A stretch of 35,953 bases of DNA from an uncultured Eggerthellaceae bacterium (GTDB lineage Bacteria; Actinomycetota; Coriobacteriia; Coriobacteriales; Eggerthellaceae): assembly GCA_905234635.1 (NCBI GenBank), contig CAJOJB010000043.1, forward strand, positions 1-35,953, written 5' to 3'. A program made the translations under genes and the position numbers. Shown here in pieces: positions 1 to 8,460 of this stretch; position 1 is the first letter of the stretch, and each line of letters begins with the position of its first letter. Below the pieces are notes generated by a model. It ran no database searches, had not been told where the DNA came from, and saw only the letters and a program-made list of their open reading frames with translations.

Positions 1-1
1 T

Positions 2-355
2 ATTGGCGTTGTGAGTGGACGCGCAACTCACCCCCAGGAAGCGTGCTATGACCGCGACTGGAATCGCCTGCCCTGTACTTATTATGGTCACCCCCGCATG
101 GACGACGATGTGCCCAAACCTGCGCTGCTCGAAAAAGCCATCCTCATTGCCGAGACGCTTGCCGACGGTTTTCCCCATGTGCGTGTTGACCTCTATTTGC
201 CGAGCGACAATACCGTGCGTTTTGGTGAAATGACCTTCACCACAGCCAGTGGCAACAGCAAGTGGGACCCACCTGAATACAATAGTTATTTCGGGAATCT
301 TATTGACCTTACGCAGCTTCCTCGTTGGAAGGAGATGCATGGGGCAGTCGAGTAG
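2..355 (+). CDS. TupA-like ATP-grasp protein, C-terminal part (5' end outside window)
   Basis: The frame is open from base 2, so the gene begins upstream of the window; a GTG at 11 is probably internal. The visible 117 residues match the C-terminal end of the TupA-like ATP-grasp family: an RVDLY strand followed by FGEMTFTTASG and a DPPEYN segment near the end. Family members are found in teichuronopeptide and capsule or other surface-polysaccharide clusters, where ATP-grasp enzymes ligate amino acids or related groups. The stop codon lies inside the start of the next gene (17-bp overlap), and that gene is a polysaccharide flippase, which fits a cell-surface glycan operon. The substrate cannot be told from this fragment. 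Confidence 0.8.
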   Translation: MGVVSGRATHPQEACYDRDWNRLPCTYYGHPRMDDDVPKPALLEKAILIAETLADGFPHVRVDLYLPSDNTVRFGEMTFTTASGNSKWDPPEYNSYFGNLIDLTQLPRWKEMHGAVE

Positions 356-1919
356 GATAGAGCACACCACGCGAAATATCGTGTGGGGCTTTGCTTACCG
401 CTTGGTTGCCTTGTTTGGCCCCTTTGTGGTGCGCAGCATTCTTATCTGGCGCCTAGGGGTTGACTACCTTGGACTCAGTAGTTTTTACGCTTCGCTTTTG
501 CAGGTTCTTAACCTGGCTGAACTGGGCTTTTCTTCCGCTGTAGCCTTTGGTATGTACAGGCCTTTGGCGGAAGGCGACCAAGATCAAGTGGTGCGCTATG
601 TTGCCTATCTTAAACGCGTGTATCGCGTGGTGGGTGCGGTTTTACTTGTTCTTGGTATCTGCATTGCACCCGTGCTGGGGCTTTTGGTAAAGGGGCCTTT
701 GCCGAGCGATGTTAATATTCAGCTCGCCTTTTTCATTTACGTGATCAATACAGCGTTGGGTTATTTTCTGTTCGCGTATAAACAGACCCTGCTCATCGCC
801 CTACAGCGCAAAGACCTTGTCGACAAGATCTATATGCTCGTAACGATTGGTGAGTGCACCCTGCAGTGCATCTTGCTTTTGCTGGCTCCGAATTTTTATA
901 CCTATGCACTTGTGCTGCCGCTTTCAACCTTGGTTGCAAATCTTGTTCTTTCGCGCGTTGCTGACCGCTTGGTGCCGCAGTATGCACTCCCGCAGCCTGG
1001 TAACAGCCAACTGGGAAGTGCCGAGCGTTCAGAAATGCGCAAACGTATTGCGGGACTTCTTATTCAAAAGACGAGCATGGTTACACGCGAATCCTTCGCA
1101 GGGGTGATGGTGACGGCCTTCGTGGGCCTGGCTGCAGTAGCATGCTTTACCAACTACTTTATGGTGGTAGGTGGCGTCCTTGGCTTACTTGCGACTATCT
1201 GCGTGTCCATGACAGCTTCAGTTGGAAATAGCGTGGCACTGGAAAGTCCCGAGAAAAACTTTGATGACCTACGTCTGTTTGTGTTCTTGTATGCACTTCT
1301 TTCCATTGTGTGTTCATCCATTATGTTGGCGCTTTACCAACCGTTTATGGCACTTTGGATGGGGAGTAGTTACGTGCTTCCGTTCGATATTGCCGTGCTT
1401 TTTACCCTCTACTTCTATGTGCGTACCATGGGTGACATGCGCACCGTGTACGTGGACGCGACTGGTATATGGTGGAAGTTGAGGTGGCGCGCTCTTGTTG
1501 AAGCAGTGGCAAATGTGGTGCTTTGCGTGGTGCTTGTGTATTTCTTCGACGTGCGCGGTGCTATAGCAGCCCTGCTTATCAGCCTTTTTGTGTGTAATTT
1601 CCTCTATGGGTCCCATTTGACTTTTGTACATTATTTTGGTCTTGACAAGGCTGGGCGCTACTACCTGGATAGCTTTCTTTACTTGGGGGTGGGCGTGGTG
1701 GTGTGCGCCACAAGCTTTGCGCTTGCTAGCTTGGTACCCGAAGGGGGAGTGATGTTGCTGCTGGCGCGTGGTTTGCTTGCTTTCGCGTGCTCAACCACCT
1801 TGGTTTTTGTTGTTTTTGCACGTACTCAGCGTTTTTCCATGGCGCGAATATTTGTCGAGCAACTCATTGTGCGCGATGGGTTGAATCGGGAGCCAGCATC
1901 CAGCCATAAAGCCAAGTAA
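339..1919 (+). CDS. Wzx-type oligosaccharide/lipid-linked repeat-unit flippase
   Basis: A 526-residue integral membrane protein with about 12-14 hydrophobic segments spread over its whole length and short basic loops, typical of the MATE/MOP superfamily polysaccharide flippases that move undecaprenyl-linked repeat units across the cytoplasmic membrane. ATG 339 is preferred over an in-frame upstream start at 249 because it follows a GGAAGGAG ribosome site (327-334), and because the preceding reading frame belongs to the TupA-like gene; the 17-bp overlap suggests translational coupling. The sequence after the start (SSRIEHTTRNIVWGF) is the usual basic lead-in to the first helix. The specific glycan is unknown. 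Confidence 0.85.
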   Translation: MGQSSRIEHTTRNIVWGFAYRLVALFGPFVVRSILIWRLGVDYLGLSSFYASLLQVLNLAELGFSSAVAFGMYRPLAEGDQDQVVRYVAYLKRVYRVVGAVLLVLGICIAPVLGLLVKGPLPSDVNIQLAFFIYVINTALGYFLFAYKQTLLIALQRKDLVDKIYMLVTIGECTLQCILLLLAPNFYTYALVLPLSTLVANLVLSRVADRLVPQYALPQPGNSQLGSAERSEMRKRIAGLLIQKTSMVTRESFAGVMVTAFVGLAAVACFTNYFMVVGGVLGLLATICVSMTASVGNSVALESPEKNFDDLRLFVFLYALLSIVCSSIMLALYQPFMALWMGSSYVLPFDIAVLFTLYFYVRTMGDMRTVYVDATGIWWKLRWRALVEAVANVVLCVVLVYFFDVRGAIAALLISLFVCNFLYGSHLTFVHYFGLDKAGRYYLDSFLYLGVGVVVCATSFALASLVPEGGVMLLLARGLLAFACSTTLVFVVFARTQRFSMARIFVEQLIVRDGLNREPASSHKAK

Positions 1920-2003
1920 TCTACTGTTTTTTACCTGATAAAACGCGTTTTTCTCTAAGTGATTTCTGTGACTTAGGCACTTTTTTCCTTGTGTGTGTTC
2001 TGC

Positions 2004-2009
2004 TAATAT
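2004..2009 (+). promoter_or_regulatory. Extended -10 promoter candidate for the rhodanese/reductase locus
   Basis: TGC followed by TAATAT (2001-2009) is an extended -10 element about 73 bp before the rhodanese start. The region 17 bp upstream is only a T-run (1981-1986), a poor -35, as tolerated in extended -10 promoters. This is the best promoter-like match in the 162-bp gap after the flippase gene. Confidence 0.35.
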
Positions 2010-2081
2010 TGCTCACTAGATGATTGTCTTATAGGCACTTCTTTTGTTGCTGCCATGCCTACTTGGACAAAGGGAGTAAAA

Positions 2082-2864
2082 ATGAACCGTCTTGTTGGCA
2101 TATCTGCTGTTTTGGCTTTGTCCCTCGCTTTGTGTACCGCTTGCTCTGCTGCACCAGATGCGTCGAGCTCGTCGGCTGAAAAACCTGACGCTTCAGCGAG
2201 CGCTGAGCTTGTCGCGAGCGCCAGCGCAGAATCGACTACCCCAAGCGCTCAGGCTGCCCCTGCTGCCAGCAGCGAAGCGGCTCCGGCCGCCAGCAGCGAC
2301 GCCCCCAGCCGCACCAGCAGTGACGCAGCTAGCAGTGACGCTGTTAGCCGCGCCAGCAGCGACGCAGCTAGCAGTGATGGCGGCAGCAGCGACCGCGGCA
2401 GCAGTGACGCCGCTTCCTCCAATGCGGCTTCTTCTGGGCCTGTACTCAGCGGCCCTTCAGGTTTGGCTGAAATGAATGTGTCTATGAAATATATTTCTCT
2501 TGACGAAGTTCAAACTATTGCCGAGTCGGACGATAAGACAAAAGTCATTATTGACCTGCGCAAACCTGCCGATGCTCAGTCTGCCCATATCCAAGGGTCT
2601 ATCTTTGCGCCCATGAATAAGGCGGTCGACAATAACAACTATGCCGACGCCATCGCCGAGCTTACGGGTGCGTTGCATGACGCTGTCGGTAACGAAGTGG
2701 GCGAGGGGAAGGACCTTATCCTCGTTTGCTACCAGGGCAAGAAGTATGCTCAGGCTGCAACCGATATTTTGAATGCGCTCGGGGCCGACATGGACCATGT
2801 CTACACCATGGAAGGTGGCATGAAGGCGTGGACTGAAGCGAACAAGCCCACGGTTTCAAAGTAG
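2082..2864 (+). CDS. Exported rhodanese-domain lipoprotein with low-complexity linker
   Basis: A 260-residue protein. ATG 2082 follows AGGGAG (2072-2076 region), so it is chosen over ATG 2055. The N-terminus is a lipoprotein-like signal (MNRLVGISAVLALSLALCTAC) whose lipobox is atypical: Cys at -3 (C18) before the presumed lipidated C21. Residues about 22-130 are almost only Ser, Ala, Asp and Pro, a tether that would hold the domain away from the membrane. The C-terminal rhodanese-like domain has the active-site Cys216 in LVCYQGKKYA. Rhodaneses carry sulfane sulfur on this cysteine. Next to a PsrABC-like reductase it may deliver polysulfide sulfur, by analogy with Wolinella Sud. That role is inferred. 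Confidence 0.85.
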   Translation: MNRLVGISAVLALSLALCTACSAAPDASSSSAEKPDASASAELVASASAESTTPSAQAAPAASSEAAPAASSDAPSRTSSDAASSDAVSRASSDAASSDGGSSDRGSSDAASSNAASSGPVLSGPSGLAEMNVSMKYISLDEVQTIAESDDKTKVIIDLRKPADAQSAHIQGSIFAPMNKAVDNNNYADAIAELTGALHDAVGNEVGEGKDLILVCYQGKKYAQAATDILNALGADMDHVYTMEGGMKAWTEANKPTVSK

Positions 2865-2909
2865 CTATCTGTCAATGCTTTTGTGTGCATGACTTTGCAA
2901 GAAGAACAT

Positions 2910-3500
2910 ATGCTTACGGTAATCCGCACGTATTTTAGCAGGTGCAGCGAAGCCGACTATGTCGAGGCTCTTTCGCCTGAGCTGTGGAGCTCTTTCGTAT
3001 CTGCTGCTCCTGCCTATGTGCGCGCGGCGCTTGCTGAGTTCTTGCCATACGAAAGCTACCGGCACTTTTTCAATGTGGTGCTTACGCCAGGGATGCCGCA
3101 TGCTCTGCCTCCCGTTGAATCGCTTTATAAAGACTGGGGCGGTCGCCAGGCGGGCTTGCAGCATGGTCAAGGCTTTTATTTGGGAGATTCCGCACGCGAA
3201 GTCACCAGGTTGTGTGCGGCTCTCGAAATAGACATACCTGAAGAGTATGCCGCCATACCCGATCATTTGGTGCTACTGCTTGAGCTCTTTGTGTTTTTGC
3301 GGACCAATGCCAGCGCTGAAGAAACGCGGGCGTTTGCCGCAAGCCATTTTGACTGGCTGGGCACCTATCGCAACTTGCTTGCCAAGCGCGTAGCCGCCGA
3401 CGACGGCGAAGGCTTGAAAGAGGCGGGCATGTTTTATCAGCACTTAGTGGACTATATAGAGAGCATGGTTACAGACGAGCAAACGGCGCGAAGTGCATAG
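2910..3500 (+). CDS. TorD/DmsD-family molybdoenzyme maturation chaperone
   Basis: A 196-residue all-helical soluble protein placed directly before the molybdopterin subunit. Features of the TorD/NarJ-like family are visible: an LSPELW...YVRAALAEFLPYESY N-terminal half, then the acidic helical segment IPDHLVLLLELFVFLR, which matches the family motif around E-P-DHL. Such chaperones bind the Tat signal of the catalytic subunit and hold it until cofactor is loaded, and the partner here does begin with a Tat signal. Start choice is uncertain: ATG 2910 has a weak GAAGAA site; GTG 2883 and ATG 2889 are in frame and have no visible ribosome site. Confidence 0.8.
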   Translation: MLTVIRTYFSRCSEADYVEALSPELWSSFVSAAPAYVRAALAEFLPYESYRHFFNVVLTPGMPHALPPVESLYKDWGGRQAGLQHGQGFYLGDSAREVTRLCAALEIDIPEEYAAIPDHLVLLLELFVFLRTNASAEETRAFAASHFDWLGTYRNLLAKRVAADDGEGLKEAGMFYQHLVDYIESMVTDEQTARSA

Positions 3501-3533
3501 GTACCGCTTGAGCGAAAGAGGAGGTAAACCTGC

Positions 3534-5669
3534 ATGGGCAGCAATGTGACAAGAAGGGGGTTTTTGCGCACGACCGCAGCAAGTGTTGCGCTTGCAAGCG
3601 CGGGTGCGGCGGGCCTCAGCGGAAGGTCCTGGCGAGCTAAAGCGTACGGCCAGCTTATGTAATGGCTGCACGAATAAATGTGGTCTTTGGATTAATACCA
3701 AGGACGGCGAGTTTGCCACGCTTGACGGCAACCCCGACAACGCGGAATCTGCGGGTACGCTTTGTGCGCGCGGTCATGGTTTTGCTCAGATGACTTATTC
3801 GGCAGACCGCCTAACCCAGCCTATGAAACGCATGGAAAACGGCGATTTCGAGCCTATCAGCTGGGAAAATGCGTACGCAGAAATAAGCGAAAAGCTTACT
3901 ATGATTATTGCCGAGAACGGGCCAGAGTCCTTCGCGTTCATTCGTGATGGACGTCCAGCCATCGACTGGTATGCCCCTCGTTTTGTGGCGGCGCTTGGTT
4001 CTGCCAATCTGTATACGCACGGTGCATCGTGTAACCTTTCTTCGCAAAGCGCGTATCGTGCTACCATCGGTGGAGGTTTTTCAGCCGACATTGCCAACTC
4101 TAAGATGGTTATGTTCATCGGGCGCAGCTATGCAGACGGCATCACACCAAGTGCGGTAAAGGCGGTTGCGGACCTGTCCGAAAGTGGCAGCTGCAAGATT
4201 GTTATGGTCGATCCGCGCTACAACAACACCTGCAACTTCGCCGACCAATGGGTTCCCATTAAGCCAGGCACCGACCTCGCGCTTGTACTTGCCATGAGCC
4301 ACGTGCTTATAAGCGAAGAACTCTACGACAAGGACTTCGTGCGCGACCACGTACTGGGCTTCTATGCTTTTAAGAAGGAAATTGAGCAATTTCCTCCTGA
4401 GTGGGCGAGCGAAATATGTGGCGTGCCCGCTGAAACCATTGCTACCCTTGCTCATGAAATGGCTGAAGCGGCTCCTGCTGCTGTTATCGAGCCATCTTGG
4501 CGTGCTGCATTCGGCTGCGCTCACCAGAACTCGTTTATGACGGGTCGCGCGGTTGCGGCATTTAACGCCCTGTTGGGTAACTATGGCAAGGAAGGCGGCG
4601 CTCTGCTTTCGTCATCTCCAAGCTTAGGTGAACTTCCTGCCGATAAATTCCCGAATCCGCCTGCGGCCCAAGTGGGGCGTGTTGGTAATGCTGAATACCC
4701 GCTGGCGGCACCTGGCATGGGCACCTGTTTAGCAGCGCTTCAAGCAGCTCTTGATGGCAAGATGAAGGCTATGTTCTTCTATCAGAGCAATGCTGCCAAG
4801 GGCTACGCCAACCCCAAGGTATGGGAAGAGGGTCTGGCCAACTGCGAACTTGTAGTCGACATTGACGTGCAAATGTCCGAAACAGCTCTTTTGGCTGATT
4901 ACGTTTTGCCCGAATGCAGCTACCTCGAGCGTATGGAAGTAGTGACCCCTCACGGTGGGAAGCACAACACACTTACCCTGCGCGACAAGGCTATCGAGAT
5001 AATTCATCCCGAAACGAAGCCTGTGAGCCAAATCTTCACAGAACTGTCTGCAGCTTTGGGTATTGGGCAGTACTTTGATTTCACTATTGAAGATCTTGTG
5101 GAAGCCCAGCTGGCCAGTGTGGGTGCAAGTCTGGACGAAATACGCGAAAAGGGTGTTATCGAACTTCCTTCAACCTTTGAATACGGTACGCCAAAGACCT
5201 TCGCAACGCCTTCGGGCAAAGTTGAATTCTTTAGTGTGACCGTCGGACGCGCAGGCTTAAGCCCCGTGATTACCTGGCAGGATCGCAAGGTGCACCCTGA
5301 AGAAGGGGAGTTCTACTTCGTGGGTGGCAAGCAGGCTGTACATAGCCACACCATGACCACAAGCCCTATAACCTAGGTCGTTTGTGGATGAATGCTTCCG
5401 ACTGCGCGAACCTGGGCATTGCCGAGGGTGACACCGTCGAAATCTCATCTTCCGAATATACCGACACGACCGAAGTTCATGTGACTGAGCGTATTATGCC
5501 AGGTGTGGTCTTTATGCCTACGCACTATGGCACGTCGACACCTTATTACACAGAAGGCTATAACTATGGCATCTGCGTGCCTAATTTCCAGCCCTTCGAT
5601 ATGGAACCCGGCACGGGCGCAACCATGAGCCAGGAGTTCACGGTTTCGATTAAGAAAGTAGGTGCATAG
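3534..5669 (+). pseudogene. Tat-exported PsrA/PhsA-like molybdopterin oxidoreductase, interrupted by two 1-nt frameshifts
   Basis: Start ATG 3534 follows AGGAGG (3520-3525). It encodes a Tat leader with TRRGFLRTTAAS, but that frame stops at 3660-3662. The mature enzyme continues in the next frame: skipping one A of the AA at 3623-3624 gives GLSGGPGELKRTASLCNGC. The 4Fe-4S ligands are C-x2-C-x3-C-x27-C (codons 3658, 3667, 3679, 3763), and THGASC (codon 4030) supplies the likely Mo-ligating Cys of the PsrA/PhsA group. The frame ends at 5376, but adding one C to the CCC run at 5364-5366 restores PYNLGRLWMNASDC and the complete C-terminal cofactor domain to 5669. Both halves are otherwise intact, so the lesions are recent or are sequence errors. 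Expected role: periplasm-side reductase for polysulfide, thiosulfate or a related substrate. Confidence 0.85.
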
Positions 5670-5672
5670 GCT

Positions 5673-6212
5673 ATGGCTCGCTATGGAATGCTTATTAATA
5701 CGAAACGATGTGTGGGCTGTTATGCCTGCCGCGTGGCGTGCCAAAACAAGAACAGCCTTGCTCCCAAAGAAGGCTTCATTCACTTCGAGCAGCTTGAGAC
5801 GGGCACGTTCCCCGAGGTTCGCTACGAAGCAATTCCTATGCAGTGCATGCATTGCGAAGACGCTCCCTGCCAGCATGTATGTCCCACGGGGGCAACCTAT
5901 ACCAACGCGGACGGCGTGGTACTGGTTGGAGCGGAAAAGTGCATAGGCTGCAAGTATTGCATGGTGGCCTGCCCCTATAGCGTGCGCATGGTTGAGCATG
6001 AAACGGGTATCGTGGAAAAGTGCCGTTTCTGCTGGAGCGACGAGATGGGCGAGCCTAACAATCCGTCCTGCGTGGCAACCTGTATTGCCCATGCGCGCAT
6101 CTTCGGCGATTTGGACGATCCCGAGTCGGACGTTGCTCAGGCTATTGCCGAACTAGATGCACAGCCCATTGCGGGTGACTTGACCAAGACAAAGATTTTC
6201 TACGTGAGGTGA
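5673..6212 (+). CDS. Four-cluster ferredoxin subunit of molybdopterin reductase (PsrB/DmsB-like)
   Basis: A 179-residue electron-transfer subunit. Four cysteine groups typical of the DmsB/PsrB/NrfC family are present: CVGCYACRVAC near residues 13-23, CMHCEDAPCQHVC near 67-79, CIGCKYCMVAC near 96-106, and the split CRFC...C...C group after it. It would pass electrons from the membrane subunit to the molybdopterin subunit. No signal peptide is seen, as expected for subunits co-exported with a Tat-tagged partner. It starts 3 bp after the previous stop, and its own stop overlaps the start of the NrfD-like gene, so the three subunits form one transcription unit. Confidence 0.93.
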   Translation: MARYGMLINTKRCVGCYACRVACQNKNSLAPKEGFIHFEQLETGTFPEVRYEAIPMQCMHCEDAPCQHVCPTGATYTNADGVVLVGAEKCIGCKYCMVACPYSVRMVEHETGIVEKCRFCWSDEMGEPNNPSCVATCIAHARIFGDLDDPESDVAQAIAELDAQPIAGDLTKTKIFYVR

Positions 6213-6217
6213 TGGCG

Positions 6218-7084
6218 ATGATTTGGGGACCAATGATTGCGATTTACCTGTTCTTGGCGGGTGCCGGTGCAGGTGCTTTCCTAACCGCTTCTTTGATTAG
6301 TTACAAGTATCCTACGGCGCACAAGATGCGCAAGTGGGGGCGCATTATCGTGCCTGTGCTTTTGGGTATAGGTTTGCTCATGCTTATGCTCGACGCTGAA
6401 GCGGGCCTGAAGAACCCCTTGCGTTTCTTCGGCCTAATCAATAATCCTGCGTCCGTGATGACCATCGGTGTATACATCATCTGCGTGTTCATGCCAATTT
6501 CTTTGATTGTGGCAGCACTTGAGCTATTCAACAAAAGTGTTCCGCGCGCCCTTGATATTGCAGGCGACATTGGCGCTGTGTGTTTAGCGGGCTATACGGG
6601 CTTTTTGCTGGGCGATTCGCTGGGTGTTCCTCTGTGGCACAACTCGGTCCTGCCAGCCCTGTTCATTATTTCGGCGCTCACGTCGGGAATGGCCATGGTG
6701 GCGCTTATCGGGATTTTTACCGAGGCAGAAGAGTATGAAAAGATGACGCTTCTTCGCCCCATTCACATGGTGCTTGCCGTGCTCGAGCTGCTCCTCATTA
6801 TTGCCATGCTTGTTATTGCTTCGGGCAAAGGGGCTGCTGGCGCAGAATCGGTTGCCATGATTACTACGGGTTCGTTGGCCATTCCATTTTGGCTGGGTAT
6901 TGTTACCATTGGGCTTCTTATGCCCTTGGTTATCGATGCGCTGGCTGCTCGCAAACCAAAGGTGGAAAAGGCACATACTGGCGTGGCCATAGACGAAGCT
7001 GTTGCTCAGTCGGGCGTGGTCGTTGGTGGTTTCATGCTGCGTTTTGTTGTGGTTATGGCGGGCGTGACTATGATACTGTTCTAG
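6218..7084 (+). CDS. NrfD/PsrC-like membrane anchor subunit (quinol-interacting)
   Basis: A 288-residue polytopic membrane protein with about eight hydrophobic segments; the beginning MIWGPMIAIYLFLAGAGAGAFLTASL is characteristic of NrfD/PsrC proteins. Family members exchange electrons with the menaquinone pool and anchor the ferredoxin and catalytic subunits. ATG 6218 has GAGGTG (6206-6211) six bases upstream; GTG 6209 and ATG 6212 are alternatives three and two codons earlier. The gene begins within a few bases of the ferredoxin stop, indicating translational coupling. Confidence 0.9.
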   Translation: MIWGPMIAIYLFLAGAGAGAFLTASLISYKYPTAHKMRKWGRIIVPVLLGIGLLMLMLDAEAGLKNPLRFFGLINNPASVMTIGVYIICVFMPISLIVAALELFNKSVPRALDIAGDIGAVCLAGYTGFLLGDSLGVPLWHNSVLPALFIISALTSGMAMVALIGIFTEAEEYEKMTLLRPIHMVLAVLELLLIIAMLVIASGKGAAGAESVAMITTGSLAIPFWLGIVTIGLLMPLVIDALAARKPKVEKAHTGVAIDEAVAQSGVVVGGFMLRFVVVMAGVTMILF

Positions 7085-7085
7085 A

Positions 7086-7113
7086 TTGACCGAAAGGTTA
7101 CTCTTGGTAATAA
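7086..7113 (+). promoter_or_regulatory. Promoter candidate before the double-rhodanese gene
   Basis: TTGACC (7086-7091) and TAATAA (7108-7113) are 16 bp apart, roughly 100 bp before the rhodanese start. It would allow the second rhodanese to be expressed separately from the reductase genes. It is a moderate match only. Confidence 0.4.
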
Positions 7114-7212
7114 TTGTACAGATTTTGAATGGAATGATACCTGGGGAGGGATGAAAACGTATCCGTTCTAAAGTTAGTGGATTATAGGTTTACAAGAAAG
7201 GAAGGGACCTAT

Positions 7213-8325
7213 ATGAAGAAGATGAAATATCTAATTGCAATCATTTCGGTGTTTGCACTGGCCGCTTTGGCTGGCTGCGCTGGTGGTGGCACGGCTGCTT
7301 CCGCAAGCGCCTCCGCTGACGCTGCTGCAAGCGCTTCTGCTTCCGCAGATGCTGATGCTTCCGCAGATGCTGATGCTTCCGCAGATGCTGATGCTTCCGC
7401 AGATGCTGATGCTTCCGCAAGCGCCTCCGCTGACGCTGCCGCAAGCGCTTCTGCTGAGGATGGCAACGTTAAGGTCATCAACGCCGTAATGGACTACTGG
7501 GACAACTTCCCGGCCGAAGGTAACAACCAGCTTTCTGCTGACAAGATCTTCGAGAAGATGGATGCTGGCGAGGACATCTACCTGCTCGACATCCGTTCTC
7601 CTGAAGACTATGCCGAAGGTCACCTGAAGGGTGCCGTGAACATTCCTTATGGCCAGCTGGGTGCTAACCTGGAAGCTATTCCTGATGACAAAGACATCTG
7701 GATCAACTGCTACTCAGGTCAGACTTCTTCTCAGGCAACCGTTCTGCTGACTGTTGCTGGCAAGAAGGCTCACAACATCCTGAATGGTTGGAACCGTGGC
7801 ATTTCCAAGGCTGAAGGTTACGAGAACTACATCGACACCGAAGAAGCTAAGTTCGAAGGCACCTATGAGGTTGATGCTGACATCAAGGCTGCTATCGAAC
7901 AATACTTCGCAAGCGATGACAAGCCCTTCAACGTCGAACCTGCCGATTTGAAGGCTGCTATCGACGGCGGCACGGCCGACCAGTACACCATCGTGTCTGT
8001 GCGCTCTGCTGCTGACTTCGCTGGTGAAGGCGATGCCAGCAAGTCTGCCCAGGGCCACATCCCCGGTGCCATGAACATTCCGTTTGGCAAGGGCATGAAC
8101 ACCTCCTTTGCCCAGATCCCCGACACCAAGCAGGTTATCGTGTACTGCTACTCGGGCCAGACCGCTTCCCAGGTTATCGCTTCCCTGCGCCTTCTGGGTT
8201 ATGACGCCTGGAACCTCAACAGCGGCATGGGCAAGGCTCCTGAGGGCGAATCCGAGGGCTCTGGTTGGTTGAGCGTCGAGGGCGCTGCTGACATGCTCGA
8301 AGCTGACGTTGCAAAAGCTGCTTAA
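7213..8325 (+). CDS. Lipoprotein with two rhodanese domains and an Ala/Ser/Asp repeat linker
   Basis: A 370-residue lipoprotein. ATG 7213 follows AAGGAAGGG (7198-7205). The signal MKKMKYLIAIISVFALAALAGC has a perfect LAGC lipobox. Residues about 24-90 are an Ala/Ser/Asp linker encoded in part by four exact 18-bp repeats. Two complete rhodanese domains follow, with catalytic Cys166 in NCYSGQTSSQ and Cys312 in YCYSGQTASQ; each is preceded by the usual D-I-R or V-R-S and H-x-x-G-A-x-N-I-P motifs. It closes the reductase locus and is followed by an intrinsic terminator. A role in binding or handing over sulfane sulfur outside the membrane is inferred from domain and neighbours; a thiosulfate sulfurtransferase role is also possible. 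Confidence 0.9.
   Translation: MKKMKYLIAIISVFALAALAGCAGGGTAASASASADAAASASASADADASADADASADADASADADASASASADAAASASAEDGNVKVINAVMDYWDNFPAEGNNQLSADKIFEKMDAGEDIYLLDIRSPEDYAEGHLKGAVNIPYGQLGANLEAIPDDKDIWINCYSGQTSSQATVLLTVAGKKAHNILNGWNRGISKAEGYENYIDTEEAKFEGTYEVDADIKAAIEQYFASDDKPFNVEPADLKAAIDGGTADQYTIVSVRSAADFAGEGDASKSAQGHIPGAMNIPFGKGMNTSFAQIPDTKQVIVYCYSGQTASQVIASLRLLGYDAWNLNSGMGKAPEGESEGSGWLSVEGAADMLEADVAKAA
7339..7410 (+). repeat. Four exact tandem copies of an 18-bp unit inside the rhodanese linker
   Basis: GCTTCCGCAGATGCTGAT is repeated at 7339, 7357, 7375 and 7393, encoding Ala-Ser-Ala-Asp-Ala-Asp. A second, larger direct repeat flanks it: about 45 nearly identical bases occur at 7299 and again at 7411. 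The unit length is a multiple of three, so gain or loss of copies would change linker length without breaking the frame. Confidence 0.95.
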
Positions 8326-8348
8326 ATCTTAAGCTACCCTCCCAATGG

Positions 8349-8383
8349 AAAGACTCGGGCTTAGTTCCGGGTCTTTCTTTTTG
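8349..8383 (+). terminator. Rho-independent terminator after the rhodanese gene
   Basis: AAAGAC (8349-8354) pairs with GTCTTT (8371-8376), with further pairs TCGG/CCGG inside, followed by a T-rich run. It ends the reductase/rhodanese transcription unit. Confidence 0.85.
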
Positions 8384-8447
8384 AACGTTTAGTGCTGCAA
8401 GAAACCGTCCTGTGAGTGTACAATACTGCGCCATCTCAAGCTTCATT

Positions 8448-8453
8448 TATAAT
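8448..8453 (+). promoter_or_regulatory. -10 box implying a leaderless apbE transcript
   Basis: A consensus TATAAT lies 7 nt before ATG 8461, so transcription would start at or beside the A of the start codon. No ribosome-binding sequence is present there. There is no clear -35 hexamer at the right distance. Confidence 0.45.
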
Positions 8454-8460
8454 GCCTTCC

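Noticed and set aside
3583-5376. A separate cytoplasmic molybdopterin enzyme without signal peptide starting at GTG 3583
   Set aside because: A Tat leader with its own AGGAGG lies immediately upstream in the adjacent frame, and one extra base explains the break; the residues before the Fe-S motif in this frame are not family-like.
7209-7623. Several long open frames on both strands across the rhodanese linker
   Set aside because: They are by-products of the GC-rich triplet repeats in the linker; none has a ribosome site or a recognisable domain, and the sense frame explains the DNA.
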